From: Plantago ovata
Lineage: Eukaryota; Streptophyta; Magnoliopsida; Lamiales; Plantaginaceae
Reading direction: 5' to 3'
Assembly: GCA_028274465.1 (NCBI GenBank)
Contig: CM051458.1
Span: 102,812,855 to 102,876,854 of the forward strand
DNA length: 64,000 nt
This document shows positions 48,172-59,911 of this stretch, piece by piece (the first letter of the stretch is position 1; each line of letters begins with the position of its first letter). The notes under the pieces were generated by a model. It was not told the DNA's origin. It worked only from the letters and a program-made list of their open reading frames with translations, and made no database searches. The position numbers were made by a program, and so were the translations under genes.

Positions 48172-49567
48172 GATTCTCATTTCTCAACTGATAAGAGCAG
48201 AGTTTGCTGTGATTGATGGGGGTAAACACGTGCCTTGAAGAGTAGAAAGGAATCCCCTCGGTTTCCAGATCGTTTGTCTAAACATCGGCAGTGCTGTAAT
48301 TTCAATTCTTCTTCAAGAACCCTAGAGCGGCAGTTAAACTATGTCGTTTTGTGTTCTTTTGACATATGTAATGAACTTATGAAGCCAATTTTTCTATGAA
48401 CGAATCTAACTATATCCGAAATAATATTGTAGTACTAGTGTTCCATATATCACGATTCACGTATGACAAACATTTACCAAATTAATGAACATCCTATCCT
48501 ATTTTCATTCATCGATCAGATATTTTATGAAAGCATGTTCTTATAGCATACAATCTGACATATATACAAGACCACACATTTATTTCCTGAAATTACTAGC
48601 CAGGCGTCTTTAATTTGTTACTATATGCATGTATGTAGATGAGATTCAGAGAACAAAATTTAACATGCATCATATTAATTTTGGTATAATGATTATAACA
48701 AAATTCCAACTTCGCGATATAATGATTATAACAATATGGTAGACTGGCATAGTCCATAAGAGTACGAAGTATTCTTTGTTGGTTTGTTGGTGTTTGGGGA
48801 TGATTCGCATGTCTTGTCTTGCCAGTCTTGGTATAAATTCAAACACAAAAATATATATGATTCAAACAAAAAGCTAACAGGAAATTATAACAAACAAGAT
48901 ATATTATGTCGAACTCATCATAGGCTCATAGCTAATTTTAATGATATCCTATTTCAGATTCAAGCACAATTGAGATAAAAACAATTAGTACTGCTAGTGC
49001 TATGATTCATATGAACAATTTGATTTCTAGAAGCCAGTATAATAGTAGTATAGAGAGAAAAAGGCCATTAATAACTTGCACCGAAGGATAACAAATATTC
49101 TCGCATATATATATAACCTCCTTAACTATATATATTGAGCCTCAAACATTCTGACAAATCTTTTACGGATGGATGACACATTTTCAAACCATTTCTAGCA
49201 ATAAATAGGAAAATGCTAATTAGTATTGATACTTCAATAATATTCATTCATATAACTTACCAGATCATCACAAGTCACGACAGCACACCAAACTATGATC
49301 TTGATTTATAGTAACACACACTTCCCGGTCAAATTCTCATCTCTCGATCTCGAATCAGCATTGTATGCCCCACAATCCTCTCGATTCTGGAAAATTCTTA
49401 CATAGACCTGCTGATCATAAGTATTTTCCTTCGAAGCCATGAATTCGATACTAATCATCAAGCTAGAGTAACCTTGCACCCGTGTTATTAAGCTTGCACA
49501 TGCAATAAAAAAAGCCAACATTTCCACCAAGAAACAAAAAAACCATAGTATCATTTCACTGATATTA
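48172..49567. other. Intergenic and ABI4 3' region
   Basis: No gene supported. 48230-48360 has near-genic composition (CCCTAGAGCGGCAG) that may be an orphan 5' UTR. Short repeats ATAATGATTATAACA occur at 48688 and 48720. The stretch just below 49567 is the ABI4 3' UTR. Confidence 0.4.
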
Positions 49568-50659
49568 TCAAATGGCATCAAATAAGAACGTATCACCATA
49601 GTCCCAAATACTAGTTGATGGATACTCATCTTCTCCACCCAAATTCGGCCACGTGGACGACTCAATATATCCATTAATCACCGCCTCGTCAACCGGATCC
49701 GTTACGGGGCCAACACTAGTCGGCTGACCTGAAGACGACACATCGGCGTAACCGGACCCACAATTCGAACCCAACACAAGATCATCGCACGCGAAATTAC
49801 AATCCAAATTGTAACCCGATCCGCAATTCCTTTGTTGCTGCTGCTGATGTGGCTCATGATTACTATTATTATTATTAAAACAATTAAAATTAGGGTTTGG
49901 ATTGTAACATTCCCTAAACGTGACATCAGCCTCACTTTTCACATACTGCTGCTGATTCTGCTGTTGTACTTGTACATGCTGCTGTGGTTGTTGTACCTGG
50001 TTGACTAAATGATGATGAGGAGCAACCATCATATGCTGCTGACCTGGCATCTGGTTGTTACTGTTGTATTGTACGGCAGGGTACAACCCGTACGGGAAAT
50101 AACCCGGCTGCCTCTGCGCAGAGAAACTCAAACCAAACCCAGCCGGCCGAGGCAAAATCGGCCTCAACGTCTGCGTAGTGCTCGACGAAGACGAAGAGCT
50201 AGCGCGTGAGGACGACTGCGCACCCGAATTACCCCCACCGCCACTCCCAACAGCCGGTCCCGAACCAGAAGGTTGCAAATTCAGCTGCGCCCTAGAGCCA
50301 TACAGTATAACAGCCGCACGGTCATACGCACGCGCCGCGTCCTCAGCCGTAGCGAACGTCCCGAGCCAGCGTCTTGTGCGTTTCCTGGGCTCGCGAATCT
50401 CGGCCACCCACTTCCCCCAGCTCCGCTGCCTGACACCGCGGTAGCGGAACTTGTTGTTATCTGGACCGCCTTTGCCTTTGGTACGCTTGTTGTGTTTGGA
50501 GTTGGCGGTGGCGGTGGTGGTGGCGGCGCTGTCGCTGCTGGTGGTGGAGAGAGTGGGGAGGGTGGGTAGTTGGTTATTGTTGTTGTGTGGAGAGGAGTCA
50601 TGATGATGGTTGTTGTTTTGAATGGGTGGTGGAGTGGGAAGGACTGATGCACCGCTCAT
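49568..50659 (-). CDS. ABI4: AP2/ERF transcription factor ABI4 (DREB subgroup A-3)
   Basis: Abscisic acid-responsive activator/repressor of seed maturation, sugar and retrograde signalling, binding CE1-type CACC elements. Single exon, 363 residues, intronless as in other plants. After a Ser/Thr/Asn/His-rich N-terminus comes the diagnostic [20 protein letters not shown] and a single AP2 domain (about residues 71-128) with [30 protein letters not shown] and GSRAQLNL. Next is the ABI4-specific block [14 protein letters not shown] after a serine-rich run, then long Gln/Asn/His tracts. The acidic C-terminal activation region contains [20 protein letters not shown]. The combination of KGKGGPDN and LRPILPRP separates ABI4 from other DREBs. 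Upstream sequence 50660-51000 is the promoter side; its CACC-type sites were not mapped. Confidence 0.96.
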   Translation of the reverse strand: MSGASVLPTPPPIQNNNHHHDSSPHNNNNQLPTLPTLSTTSSDSAATTTATANSKHNKRTKGKGGPDNNKFRYRGVRQRSWGKWVAEIREPRKRTRRWLGTFATAEDAARAYDRAAVILYGSRAQLNLQPSGSGPAVGSGGGGNSGAQSSSRASSSSSSSTTQTLRPILPRPAGFGLSFSAQRQPGYFPYGLYPAVQYNSNNQMPGQQHMMVAPHHHLVNQVQQPQQHVQVQQQNQQQYVKSEADVTFRECYNPNPNFNCFNNNNSNHEPHQQQQQRNCGSGYNLDCNFACDDLVLGSNCGSGYADVSSSGQPTSVGPVTDPVDEAVINGYIESSTWPNLGGEDEYPSTSIWDYGDTFLFDAI

Positions 50660-51300
50660 GGTGAGTGGCTGTTAAGAGAGGTGGTGGGATATTTTGGGAA
50701 ATAATAAGATTAAAGAATAGGTTTGTTTCTTTTCTTTCTTTCAGAGAGGTGGTGGGAATGGTGATGGATGTGATGTGAATGGGGTTGTGTTTGTTGTTTG
50801 CATCGGAGTGTGTTTACCCAATGTGTTGAGACTGTAATGGGAAGAGCCTGCCTGCCTGCTGAGTGCTGACGGTCACTGTAAATGGTGGAATAGGGCGGTG
50901 GTCATATTTTTCTTATGCACGAATTAAACAAAGTCTTCTCTTTATATATAAATTAAATATGAATTAATAATGGTGTAATATTAACCTATACTTAAGGTTT
51001 AAAGGATGGATGGTGCTGTGGCGGTAGGTTGCTCTCTTCTGAAGAAATATTTGCCGATCGACTCGATCTGTACAGACCAGAGTCACCAGACCATGCAGCT
51101 TTTTCCGATAAGGTTATATTTTTTTACTATATATATCATGTCCCTATAAATTTCTTTAAAGTTTAAAAACTTAAACGTATCTTACCTACTGTAGAACATG
51201 ATTCTAATATAACAAGGGAGAACTAGTCATGATCAGCCATTCTAGTTCACATTAACAAACAAGTGTATACCCTCCTTTGATTCTAACAAGTGTATACCCT
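50660..51300. promoter_or_regulatory. ABI4 upstream region (minus-strand promoter)
   Basis: Holds the ABI4 5' UTR and proximal promoter by position. TC/GA-rich stretch at about 50725-50745. No element boundaries until 51301, where a T19 run starts a LINE-tail-like fragment. Confidence 0.4.
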
Positions 51301-51365
51301 TTTTTTTTTTTTTTTTTTTGAAATAAAACATATATTACTCAAATGGAGAATTAGTTTTTACATGG
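51301..51365 (-). mobile_element. Short LINE 3' tail (minus orientation)
   Basis: On the minus strand the sequence reads CTAATTCTCCATTTGAGTAA...TTATTTC followed by about 19 A residues, typical of a severely 5'-truncated LINE end. ATACCCT occurs on both sides (about 51293 and 51366), a possible 7-bp TSD. Confidence 0.5.
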
Positions 51366-51368
51366 ATA

Positions 51369-51649
51369 CCCTCCTTTGATTCTAAGTTTCATCCTATCTT
51401 ATTATTATCTAGTTGTATTTTTAAATTTTTTACTATAACACTAATATTTGTCATTTTAGATATATTGATTGATATTAATAGGTTTAATTCTATATTGTCT
51501 CTATATTCGATCACTACTATCGATACAATATTATAATACTACTATTAATAGACTTTTGAGAATAATTTTTATAACTAGAAAGATAGTAATAGGTCCTACT
51601 TAATATGTGTGAAATTCCTAAAATCACAACTAAAAAATATAGGAGGGGG
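51369..51649. mobile_element. Stowaway-like MITE copy 1
   Basis: CCCTCCTTTGATTCTAAGTT at the left and ATATAGGAGGGGG at the right, bounded by TA on both sides. Internally it is the inverse of copy 2 at 51942-52190 (TAGGTCCTACTTAATATGTG versus CACATATATTAAGGAGGACC). Confidence 0.78.
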
Positions 51650-51695
51650 TACTTCCTACTTCATTTCGACAAAATTCAAACTTGCTCGTTTAGCT

Positions 51696-51891
51696 TTTTT
51701 TTCGAAACGGACAAATAATATTAATACCAAGTGAGTATAAGAAATGCTCGAAAAAATTACAACGAAAGTAGAAATTCCAAGCACGAGGATTTCTAACCGC
51801 TAGCTAATACAACTTGTCAAACTAAAACCACCCGACCAAATTTAGATGAAACAAGGAGCAACACAACCGAGAGATATCAACAACAAACTCT
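51696..51891 (-). mobile_element. 5'-truncated LINE with 11-bp TSD
   Basis: A T-run then TTCGAAACGGACAAATAATA in plus orientation, i.e. a minus-strand LINE 3' UTR ending TTTGTCCGTTTCGAAAAAAA. CTCGTTTAGCT flanks it at 51685-51695 and 51892-51902, a perfect 11-bp duplication typical of target-primed reverse transcription. Only about 190 bp survives. Confidence 0.85.
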
Positions 51892-51941
51892 CTCGTTTAG
51901 CTAAAAGACACATAGAATATAAGAGGTCGACGAAAATGATA

Positions 51942-52190
51942 TTCCCTCCTATCTTTTTTAGTTGTCATTTTTGGAATTTCACATATATTAAGGAGGACCT
52001 ATTACTAGCTTTGTAATTATAAAAATTATTCTCAAAAGCCTATTAATATAATATAATATTGTATTGATAGTAGTGAATATAGGGACAAAATAGAGTTAAG
52101 TCTATTAGTATTAATTAATATACCTAAAATGACAACTATTTGTGCTATATCAAAATTTTTAAAGTGACAACTAAATAAGATAAGAGGGAA
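51942..52190. mobile_element. Stowaway-like MITE copy 2, inverted relative to copy 1
   Basis: TIRs TTCCCTCCTATCTTTTTTAG and, inverted, TTCCCTCTTATCTTATTTAG, with TA at both junctions (51940-51941, 52191-52192). Length and TIRs fit Tc1/mariner-type Stowaway MITEs. Confidence 0.85.
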
Positions 52191-52198
52191 TACTTATT

Positions 52199-52415
52199 TA
52201 GGCTCTGTTATTTTCATATATGAAAATTGATTAAGTTCAGTTCAGATCAGTTCAGTTCAATTCAGATAAATTCAGTTCTAATCAGTTCAGTTCAGTTCAG
52301 TTCAGTTCAAATTTGACTAATAGTATTTTGTACTACAAATAAGTTTAGTTCAGTTTAGTTTAGTTTAGTTCAGTTCAGTTTAGTTCAGTTCAGTTCAGAC
52401 AAAGAGAACATTAAG
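52199..52415. repeat. TTCAG-rich repeat element, second copy
   Basis: Begins AGGCTCTGTT like the element at 42533 and contains long runs of TTCAG/TTTAG pentamers (GTTCAGTTCAGTTCAGTTCA). Ends near CAGACAAAGAGAACATTAAG. Confidence 0.6.
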
Positions 52416-55200
52416 GCTAACCATCCAGTGAAAATAATGATCTTGTGTAATCGAGTGTTAAACAAAACCACAAGCGACACGTAAGAAAATTAAGTAAATT
52501 ATATAACCAAACTAAATTAAGTTTGGTCATTTCCAATTCGAAGAGTAATTAATTTAGTTGAAAACTCAAAAGTTGATGATTATGTCTGTTGACTTGAGGC
52601 GGTCAAACATATCTACTCTACTCCAGAAGTAGAACCAAAATGCTAGCTAGTGCATGGGAAATGATCAAATGGATGTTTTATCGAGATATAGTTACTTCGT
52701 GAATAAGGGAATAATGGCCAATCGATATCAATTGATTAACTGAGCAGAAACTAAAAGACTCTTTTTTAATAAAATGAATTAAAACAAATTTGAGTTGGTT
52801 CTTTTTCCAAAAATCATTAACTAAGGATCGATCGAGCACGTCGTGTCTTCTTCCATTTACTTATTGCGCGCCTCACTTGATATTTTTATATCATAAATAA
52901 TGTATATCCTACTACCAACTACTACTACTACTTCACTGTATCAGAGTAGCAGAACTTGTTAGTAACATGCCAATGTTACTAGATGAATCAGATTCAGGAC
53001 ACTGCATATTTCATAAATATTATAACATGCTGCAAAAACTTTCAAGAAATGCCAATGTGCTCTTCCAACCTAGTTATCCACCTACAAATATCCAAAATTA
53101 AGGTCAAATCAGATTAGACTACTTCCCTTTAATTATTTGCTAATACTATATATATATATATATATATGCTCCATTCAATCAGTGGCCCTCATAATATAGG
53201 CATAATCGGCTCGTGATCAACAATCATTATAAAATCGATCTCTTACTCGGCTCGTCAAGTGATCAAATTGCTTGTGAGCTGCTAAAAAAAGTAATCATAT
53301 TTACTCGCTATGCTCGACTAGTTAGAGCTAAAACAAATATCCTCATTTACACAATTATGTAAAAAAAAAAAAAAAAAAAAGAAAAAGGAAGAAGAAGAAA
53401 AAGAGAGAATGTATTGTAAGGGTTGAGTTGAGATATAAGTTAAGATTATTAACTTTTTTAAAAATATATACTATAATTATAAGTTCAGAAAATGTAAGGG
53501 TTGAATTTCGATCACATTTTTAGGATCGATTCAAGTTCGAAAATGAGATGATCGCGTTCGTGAGCAAGCTTATGTTGATCGATTTTGAATTTGATCTAAG
53601 TTTCGACTGAATTTTTTCACATGCAGCTCGCAATTAGTTTGATTCTTTAATACCCCTAATCACAACTAAAATATTATCAACGTACAAAAATTAATCAATA
53701 TATTGTACCCGTAGCTTATACATACATTAAATTGGGAATTAGTACTAGGTTTTACTCTTAAACAAGCTGGCGCACATTTCACGCCACAAGTTGTACATTA
53801 AGACAGTTTGTTTGTGGCTATCTACAATTAATTTGTAGCATAATATATAGATCTGCTATCTTTTTACAAAGTTAAAATTAAAGTTTCTTTGATTTAGTGA
53901 ATTTCGCATTTAATTTCTGCAAGATCCATTATAAACGATGTGACGAGAATGCTATTCTTATTCGACTTATAATATAGTATCAAACTTAGAAATTTCTCAA
54001 ACTGTATTTGGCAGTTTTCCAATTTCTAGGGGAGGAACAGGCCGAAAGATAGTTTCGAAAATTAGTGTGATATATTTTAATTAATTATTAAATCCTTATA
54101 TGTTTTAAATTCCCAACTTCACGGGATATATATCTTTGCAACATAGGACTCCCTCCGCTTTGTGATATATAATGTTTTGGAATTTTCCCTTGCTGTTAAA
54201 TTGATGATGTTTAAGTTTTTTTTTATATTAATCCGTATAATATTATTACCTCTATTTTCTAATATAAAATGTTTTAAAATTTTTTCTCTTTTCATAATAT
54301 AAAAAATTTACAAATTGTATGAAGGGGCAATATTTTGTGTGCATTTAGACCATCTTTCCAACAGGAGTTGAAAATTGGGTATTTTAGCTCCTCATGGAGC
54401 AAACTCAGACGCCTTATGGCATCTGATTTCTGGGAATTCTCAGTTGCATCTCAGTAGTTAGTTTTTTAGTTTTTTTTTTTCTTTTCACTTTTTCATTTAT
54501 CGTTGTTTTAATTGTTTGGCTTGTTATATTACTTTTTCATTGTTGCACACTTTTATTACCGTGTAATTTTCACTTTTATTGTCTACCCTCTACCGGCTAT
54601 GTTGCTGTGTAATTTTAATACATTTTCCTCTAATTTTTCACTTTAAGTTTTGTCATTTTCGATTATAAAGTATTATATTTTTTAATACCAAATTTATATT
54701 TTTCAATTTTAAGTATTATAATTTTCATTTTCAAGTAAAGTAATTTTTATTCTAAAATATTGTAATTTTATAAAATACTATTATATTTTAATTAACATAA
54801 TTGACATTTAAAATAATGTAATGTATTAAGTTTTTAAAGAAATGGAAAAAGAATTTTATGGATTAAAAGGAAATGAGAAAATAAAAAAGTAAATTTGAAT
54901 TTGATAGAGTTTTATTGTTGGAGATTAAGAGTTTGAAGTGGGTTTGAGTTAGTGGAATGCTAATGTGGCGGGGCTGAAAATTTTGAGACGGTGTCACTGC
55001 TGGAGATGGTCTAAGCAATTCACAAAGTCTCCAATTTAATGATTGAGTTTATCGATAACAATGACTAGGTAAATAAAATAATCTATGCCAATCTTTTTCT
55101 TAATATTATGCATTAATTTAAACATTATATATTAAAAAATAGAGTGAGTAGAATAAACTTACGGCTCCCCATTTGGGAGGAGAATAATGTTAAGGGAGAA
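52416..55200. other. 2.8 kb AT-rich intergenic, no gene
   Basis: Includes a short (TA)n run at about 53147-53167, an A19 tract at 53361-53380 followed by GA-rich sequence, and a CTCCCTCCG-type Stowaway-like end at 54149. 54350-55010 has phrases such as GTTGGAGATTAAGAG and GGAGATGGTCTAAGC typical of worn MITEs. Nothing codes. Confidence 0.4.
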
Positions 55201-55216
55201 AGATAAAACTGTCAAA

Positions 55217-56240
55217 TTTTTTCTTTGGCTTTGTATGGAAGATTACCAACATTTGACATATTAATTAAGTATAACATTGTGCAAAATGATATATGTCAGA
55301 TGTGATACACAACAAGAAAGTATGGAACATCTTTTATTCAAATGTTCTGCTTTAACTTTCATAATATACGATCGTGGATCATAACTCCTGAAATATGTAA
55401 CTACATCAATCCTCTAGCCCACATAGTTTTTCATACACAACAAAATTCAGAGGAACAGATCAATGCTCTTCTTTTTTGTTGGATGGTATGGATAACTAGG
55501 AACAAGAAGATTTTCAAAAGAAAAGTTTTAAATGATTATCAATTCAAGAGGCAACTCTTTGAAATGATAAACCATACAAAAAGTACTATCAACACAAAAG
55601 TAGTACAAAACATTAGTGGAATTCCCTGTGTAAATGGAACCCACCACCTACAGGCTTTCACTGTGTCAATATAGATGGTTAAGTCTTACAAGAACATGGA
55701 CAAGTCGGAGCTGGATGCATCATAAGAAATGAGCATGAAAAGTTTGTTGCCGCTGCTGCATTATTCGCGGGAAGAACTGATCACAACACTGCGGAGTTTT
55801 ATGGCCTAAAGATTGGCACAAACTTGTGCACAAATTTAGGTCTGAAAAAGGTGATCATACAAACTGATTCACAATTCCTTATAAACTGTCTTTGCAGACC
55901 GAAAATAGCAACACCAGCTCAACAAATATTGCTAAAAGAAGCGGTCAAAAGATTGGAAGAAATTTAAGAAGTCAGAATCCAGTTTGTGTACAGAGAGTGC
56001 AATCAAGTAGTTGACACGATCGCTAAAGAAGCTAGCAAACTAACCTTTGGTGTTCCACAACGACTGTTGAATAATAACATCGCTCGGTGCTTTTACTATG
56101 TATGAGATTCTTGCCCACAGTGGGATGAAGAATGTAATAGATCAAGACAGTAATACTTTTATTAGTAGTGTTAAGAACAATATATATAACCTTTAAATAA
56201 ATTGATTTATGTAATGGAATTTGATTTAAAAAAAAAAAGA
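55217..56240 (+). mobile_element. 5'-truncated LINE (zf-RVT + RNase H), defective, with TSD
   Basis: Begins within a reverse-transcriptase zinc-binding region (RCDTQQESMEHLLFKCSA at about 55295-55350). It continues through a linker and an RNase H-like domain (AGCIIRNEHEKFVAAAALFA, TAEFYGLKIG, IIQTDSQFLI, VYRECNQVVDTIAKEA) and ends in an A tract at 56228-56238. Several stops and frameshifts (e.g. TAG at 55673) disable it. AGATAAAACTGTCAAA (55201-55216) and AGATAAAACTGGCAAA (56241-56256) flank it, a 16-bp TSD with one mismatch, so both insertion ends are defined. Confidence 0.88.
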
Positions 56241-56256
56241 AGATAAAACTGGCAAA

Positions 56257-58588
56257 ATTACATTTTGCTTAACACTGTATACCGTTTGTTGATCATGACA
56301 ATTTTAGTCTAATGTTTTAACATATTTATTTACAAAATTTCAAATTGTGATAAATATAACACCTTGAAATAGTATTAAATTATCTTCATATAGTATCAAA
56401 TTTAAATTAGCTAGCTACTATATATAAAATTTAAGCGCTATGTTTTGTTCCTTGAAATTTTTTATAAATGAACCAAAAGGCATTACCAAAACAGATAAGG
56501 AGGTGGTGTAGAATATTCCATATTTGTATAAAAAAAAATTTCTTTTACTTTGAAATAATAGGATTGCAACCCAATTACAAAACATCCCTAAACCTCAACA
56601 CCCATAATCAAATCTATAACATAATACACCAACAAATGATCAAAATTGAAATACCACCACAATACTTGAGAGAGACGAAGCAAATCTCGATCACTCCGCC
56701 TCTAATATATCTTCTTAATAGCAAGACGTCAAAAATAAGGGCATAACGAGTCCACAGACCAACTCTAACCAAAATAAAAAATTGTACTTACTGTTAAAGA
56801 GAAAAGAAAAAAACCAACCAAAACAGGGAATAAGGGTTCTCCAGGCAATAATAATTAGAGAAAGAATAGTCCGTCCACAGATTTGACATACTTTCTCCTC
56901 TAGTGTCACCCCTTTTAAATATATAAATATATACGACTGCCCTTCCGGGGAGGGGACCAACATAACATAAATACTAACTTTAACTATTTCCGATGCCATT
57001 ATTTTATTTCATTTCATTTTACTCCCTATATAATTATTACAAAAACATCTTTTATTTCCCTTTCTGGTGCCCATACACAAAAATATCACATGCAATGCTA
57101 TTTGCTGCTGGATACTCTGCCTGCCTGCGCCCAACCTTACTTAATTTCTCTCCTTCGTTTCACATTCTCACACGTACACACCCCATGCAGATACTCTCCA
57201 ATACTCTATTATTATTGTATACTCAGTGACCACTACGAAGTGTAGTAATCAACAAATCATAATTTAATTAATAGTTGATGATTTAATTAGTACGTGATCA
57301 GTCAATGCATTTTGTAAATTAAATTGGTTGGGAGTAGATTTTCAAATCAGTACGAGTGCAAAAATGGGCCGAACCAGTAGATCTAGGAAAGCTGCATTTC
57401 CTCTACACAAGGGAAAAGCGGCGTCCGTCCTACTTAACCTCTCCAATGCTATTTCCCATAATTATATTGTCATTTTTAAACCTTGTATCAACGAGCACAA
57501 ATGTACAATAGAATAAAATCAGAGGGTTTTTCTTCTTCCCTGGTAGATCATTTTAACAAATATGATGGCTCTAAGGAAAATATCTATAATTCTTGCTCAA
57601 GTTTTGCTTCATTACCAAATTCTCATAATGATTAAAATATATTTTATGAAATAGTATTATATTACTGTAATTGCATATATCTTAATTAACTAAGCAAGAA
57701 ATTGTTTGTGTTTACTTTTCCTAAACTTCTAAAAAATTTCGTCTTCTCAGATTCTTATAAATTATTATAATTCTCCTTGATTGTATGTTATATTTATAGG
57801 ATAAAGTGGTTTATTAAAAAGGAAAAAAGATTAGTTCAAACTTGATAGAGAAGATTTTGTAGTCTTTTTCTCAATTGATCCTTCTGAACAAAGAAAAGAC
57901 TTTCCGACCTTTTTGGCTTTCTCTGAATGGATAAAATTATAAATCAAATAGGGACCACCAGATTCTTTTGAACGTTGATCCAATATCAGAAATTCAGAAT
58001 CAATGCAGGCTGCTAACCTTTTCATTTTCCTGTGGTTAGCTGTGTTTGATGTCATTATTATCTGCTGCCAAACTCTCTCCATAAGCAAAAGAAAAAAATA
58101 GGGAACCAAACAGGGGCCAAACAATTGATTTGCTATACTGTTTGCAGTAATTTTTGATTATTTTTTTTGGCAAATTACTTTAATGTTTTTGCGGAAAAGT
58201 TTTTTTTTTTTTTGTTTTGGGCAAGCTCGGTTAACCGCTATGTGGGCTAAGTTTTAAGGTTTAAAACCAAGAAATTTCACTAAATTTGAAATGCTTTTGT
58301 TACACTTTTTTCTTATTTTTTTTTGGTAAGTTAAACTAATCCATTAATAATGCAAGGAAATTCAATACAGAGAAAAATAAATTATAAGCCATTAAAAGTG
58401 GGCAAAATTTTTATCAGCATGGCCATTCAAAAAGCCCGTTTAGTTAAATCATGCGCCAAGAGAGGAGAGCAGTCCTGTTGGGAACAAAAGATATATGCTC
58501 CAAAGATGCTTTGGTTACACTTAAAAGACTGCAAATATATATATGACAAAGGATTTTAAAGTAAATAGATTCGTTATTAGCTACTACT
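56257..58588. other. 2.3 kb intergenic; possible LINE tail in minus orientation at its end
   Basis: No gene supported in 56257-58200. 58310-58560 reads on the minus strand as a LINE-like 3' UTR (TTGCATTATTAATGGATTAG then AAAAAAAAA). A 62-codon frame at 57328 and others show no domain. Confidence 0.4.
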
Positions 58589-58617
58589 AAGGTAAAAACC
58601 AACCAAAGTAAAACATA

Positions 58618-59417
58618 ACTAGCAGCAAAACCAACAGAAAATTTCAATTCTGAATCTCAATTAACTGCTTTAATCTTTGCTTGGATGATATGGAGATTTA
58701 GAAATGAGAAGTTATTTGCACAAACAGAAAATACTCATGAGCAAATGCACATTAGATTGCTTCGAGCTATATCTGATAATAAGCAAATCAGGCCACCAGC
58801 CAATGTAAAAATCTCCAGGCCTGTACCTTGTAAATGGAAAGCACCACCAACAGACTTTGTGTGTCTAAATATAGATGGATCATATGATCCAACCACTGGC
58901 CAAGCAGGAGCTGGAGCAATTATTAGAAACCATGAGAGCACTTTTCTAATTGCCGGAGCTTCCTATCTTGGCCATACAGATGCGGCTACGGCTGAATTCC
59001 ATGCATTACTTTTTGGCATTAAACTATGTGAACAAATTGGCAAATACAATATTATTATACAAACTGACTCCAAATTACTGGAATATCATATGAACAGGAC
59101 CACAAGAACACAGCCAGCAAGAAACCAAGACTTGATACTCCAGGATGTACGCAGCAGAATTAGAAGAATGCAACAAGTTCACACACATTTTGTTTACCGG
59201 GAAGAGAATGCGGTAGCTGACAGGCTAGCTAATGAAGGAAGACTCCGCACTTTTGGAAGACAGCCATCTTTTAGGGATGATTTTACTTTTGTGTACATTT
59301 GGGATGTTTGCCCCCAATGGCTAAAGAATGTAATTAGTATGGACGAATTTGTGGTTTATCGGTCTGTAACAGATAATATTTAAATATCTATCAAGTTCCT
59401 ATTTCGAAAAAAAAAAC
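58618..59417 (+). mobile_element. 5'-truncated LINE with intact RNase H-like domain
   Basis: Coding sense starts abruptly at about 58631 (AKPTENFNSESQLTALIFAW) and runs to the stop at 59381-59383, then a short 3' UTR and an A10 tract (59407-59416). GGTAAAAACCAACCAAAGTA at about 58593 and GGTAAAAACGAATCGAAGTA at about 59441 are near-matching flanks, a possible diverged TSD set a few bases off the tail. Confidence 0.8.
58685..59383 (+). CDS. RNase H-like (RVT_3) domain ORF, LINE-derived
   Basis: 232 residues from the first ATG; the true upstream frame is longer but truncated. It contains a C-terminal RNase H-like domain of the plant RVT_3 type, with the acidic active-site residues in place: Asp in LNIDGSYDP, Glu in TAEFHALLFG, Asp in IIQTDSKLLEYH, and Asp in REENAVADRLANEG. 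Ends WDVCPQWLKNVISMDEF, a usual LINE ending. No stop or frameshift across about 750 bp, unlike the defective relative at 55217. Most likely a young transposon remnant; domestication cannot be judged here. Confidence 0.85.
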   Translation: MIWRFRNEKLFAQTENTHEQMHIRLLRAISDNKQIRPPANVKISRPVPCKWKAPPTDFVCLNIDGSYDPTTGQAGAGAIIRNHESTFLIAGASYLGHTDAATAEFHALLFGIKLCEQIGKYNIIIQTDSKLLEYHMNRTTRTQPARNQDLILQDVRSRIRRMQQVHTHFVYREENAVADRLANEGRLRTFGRQPSFRDDFTFVYIWDVCPQWLKNVISMDEFVVYRSVTDNI

Positions 59418-59574
59418 AGAACAAATTTACCAGTGATAAAAGGTAAAAACGAATCGAAGTAAAACAAACGTTTGTATATCAGTGATATCACGCCTACTAG
59501 TTTATCTAGTCTAGTCCAGACTCCAGATAAACTAAACATTTTGAAAAGCAGAAAAATGAACCAACATTTATGTG

Positions 59575-59740
<166 letters not shown>

Positions 59741-59911
59741 TCCTCAATGGCCACTCTGATCACACAGTAAAAATCACATTTGTATCGAACAACATCCATT
59801 CAGTAGGGGCTCTCCTCAATTCAACATGCAAGGAACCTGATAATGTGGTTGGTATTGGGTTCTTTTCCGTGAGCTGGGGCGCAGGGGAGGCAAATGACTT
59901 AGTGCATACCT

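Noticed and set aside
50273-50569. Plus-strand frames opposite ABI4
   Set aside because: They are shadows of the GC-rich ABI4 coding sequence on the minus strand.
56468-56746. A 92-codon frame as a gene
   Set aside because: Low-complexity Ile/Asn/Gln-rich translation of AT-rich DNA with no family resemblance.
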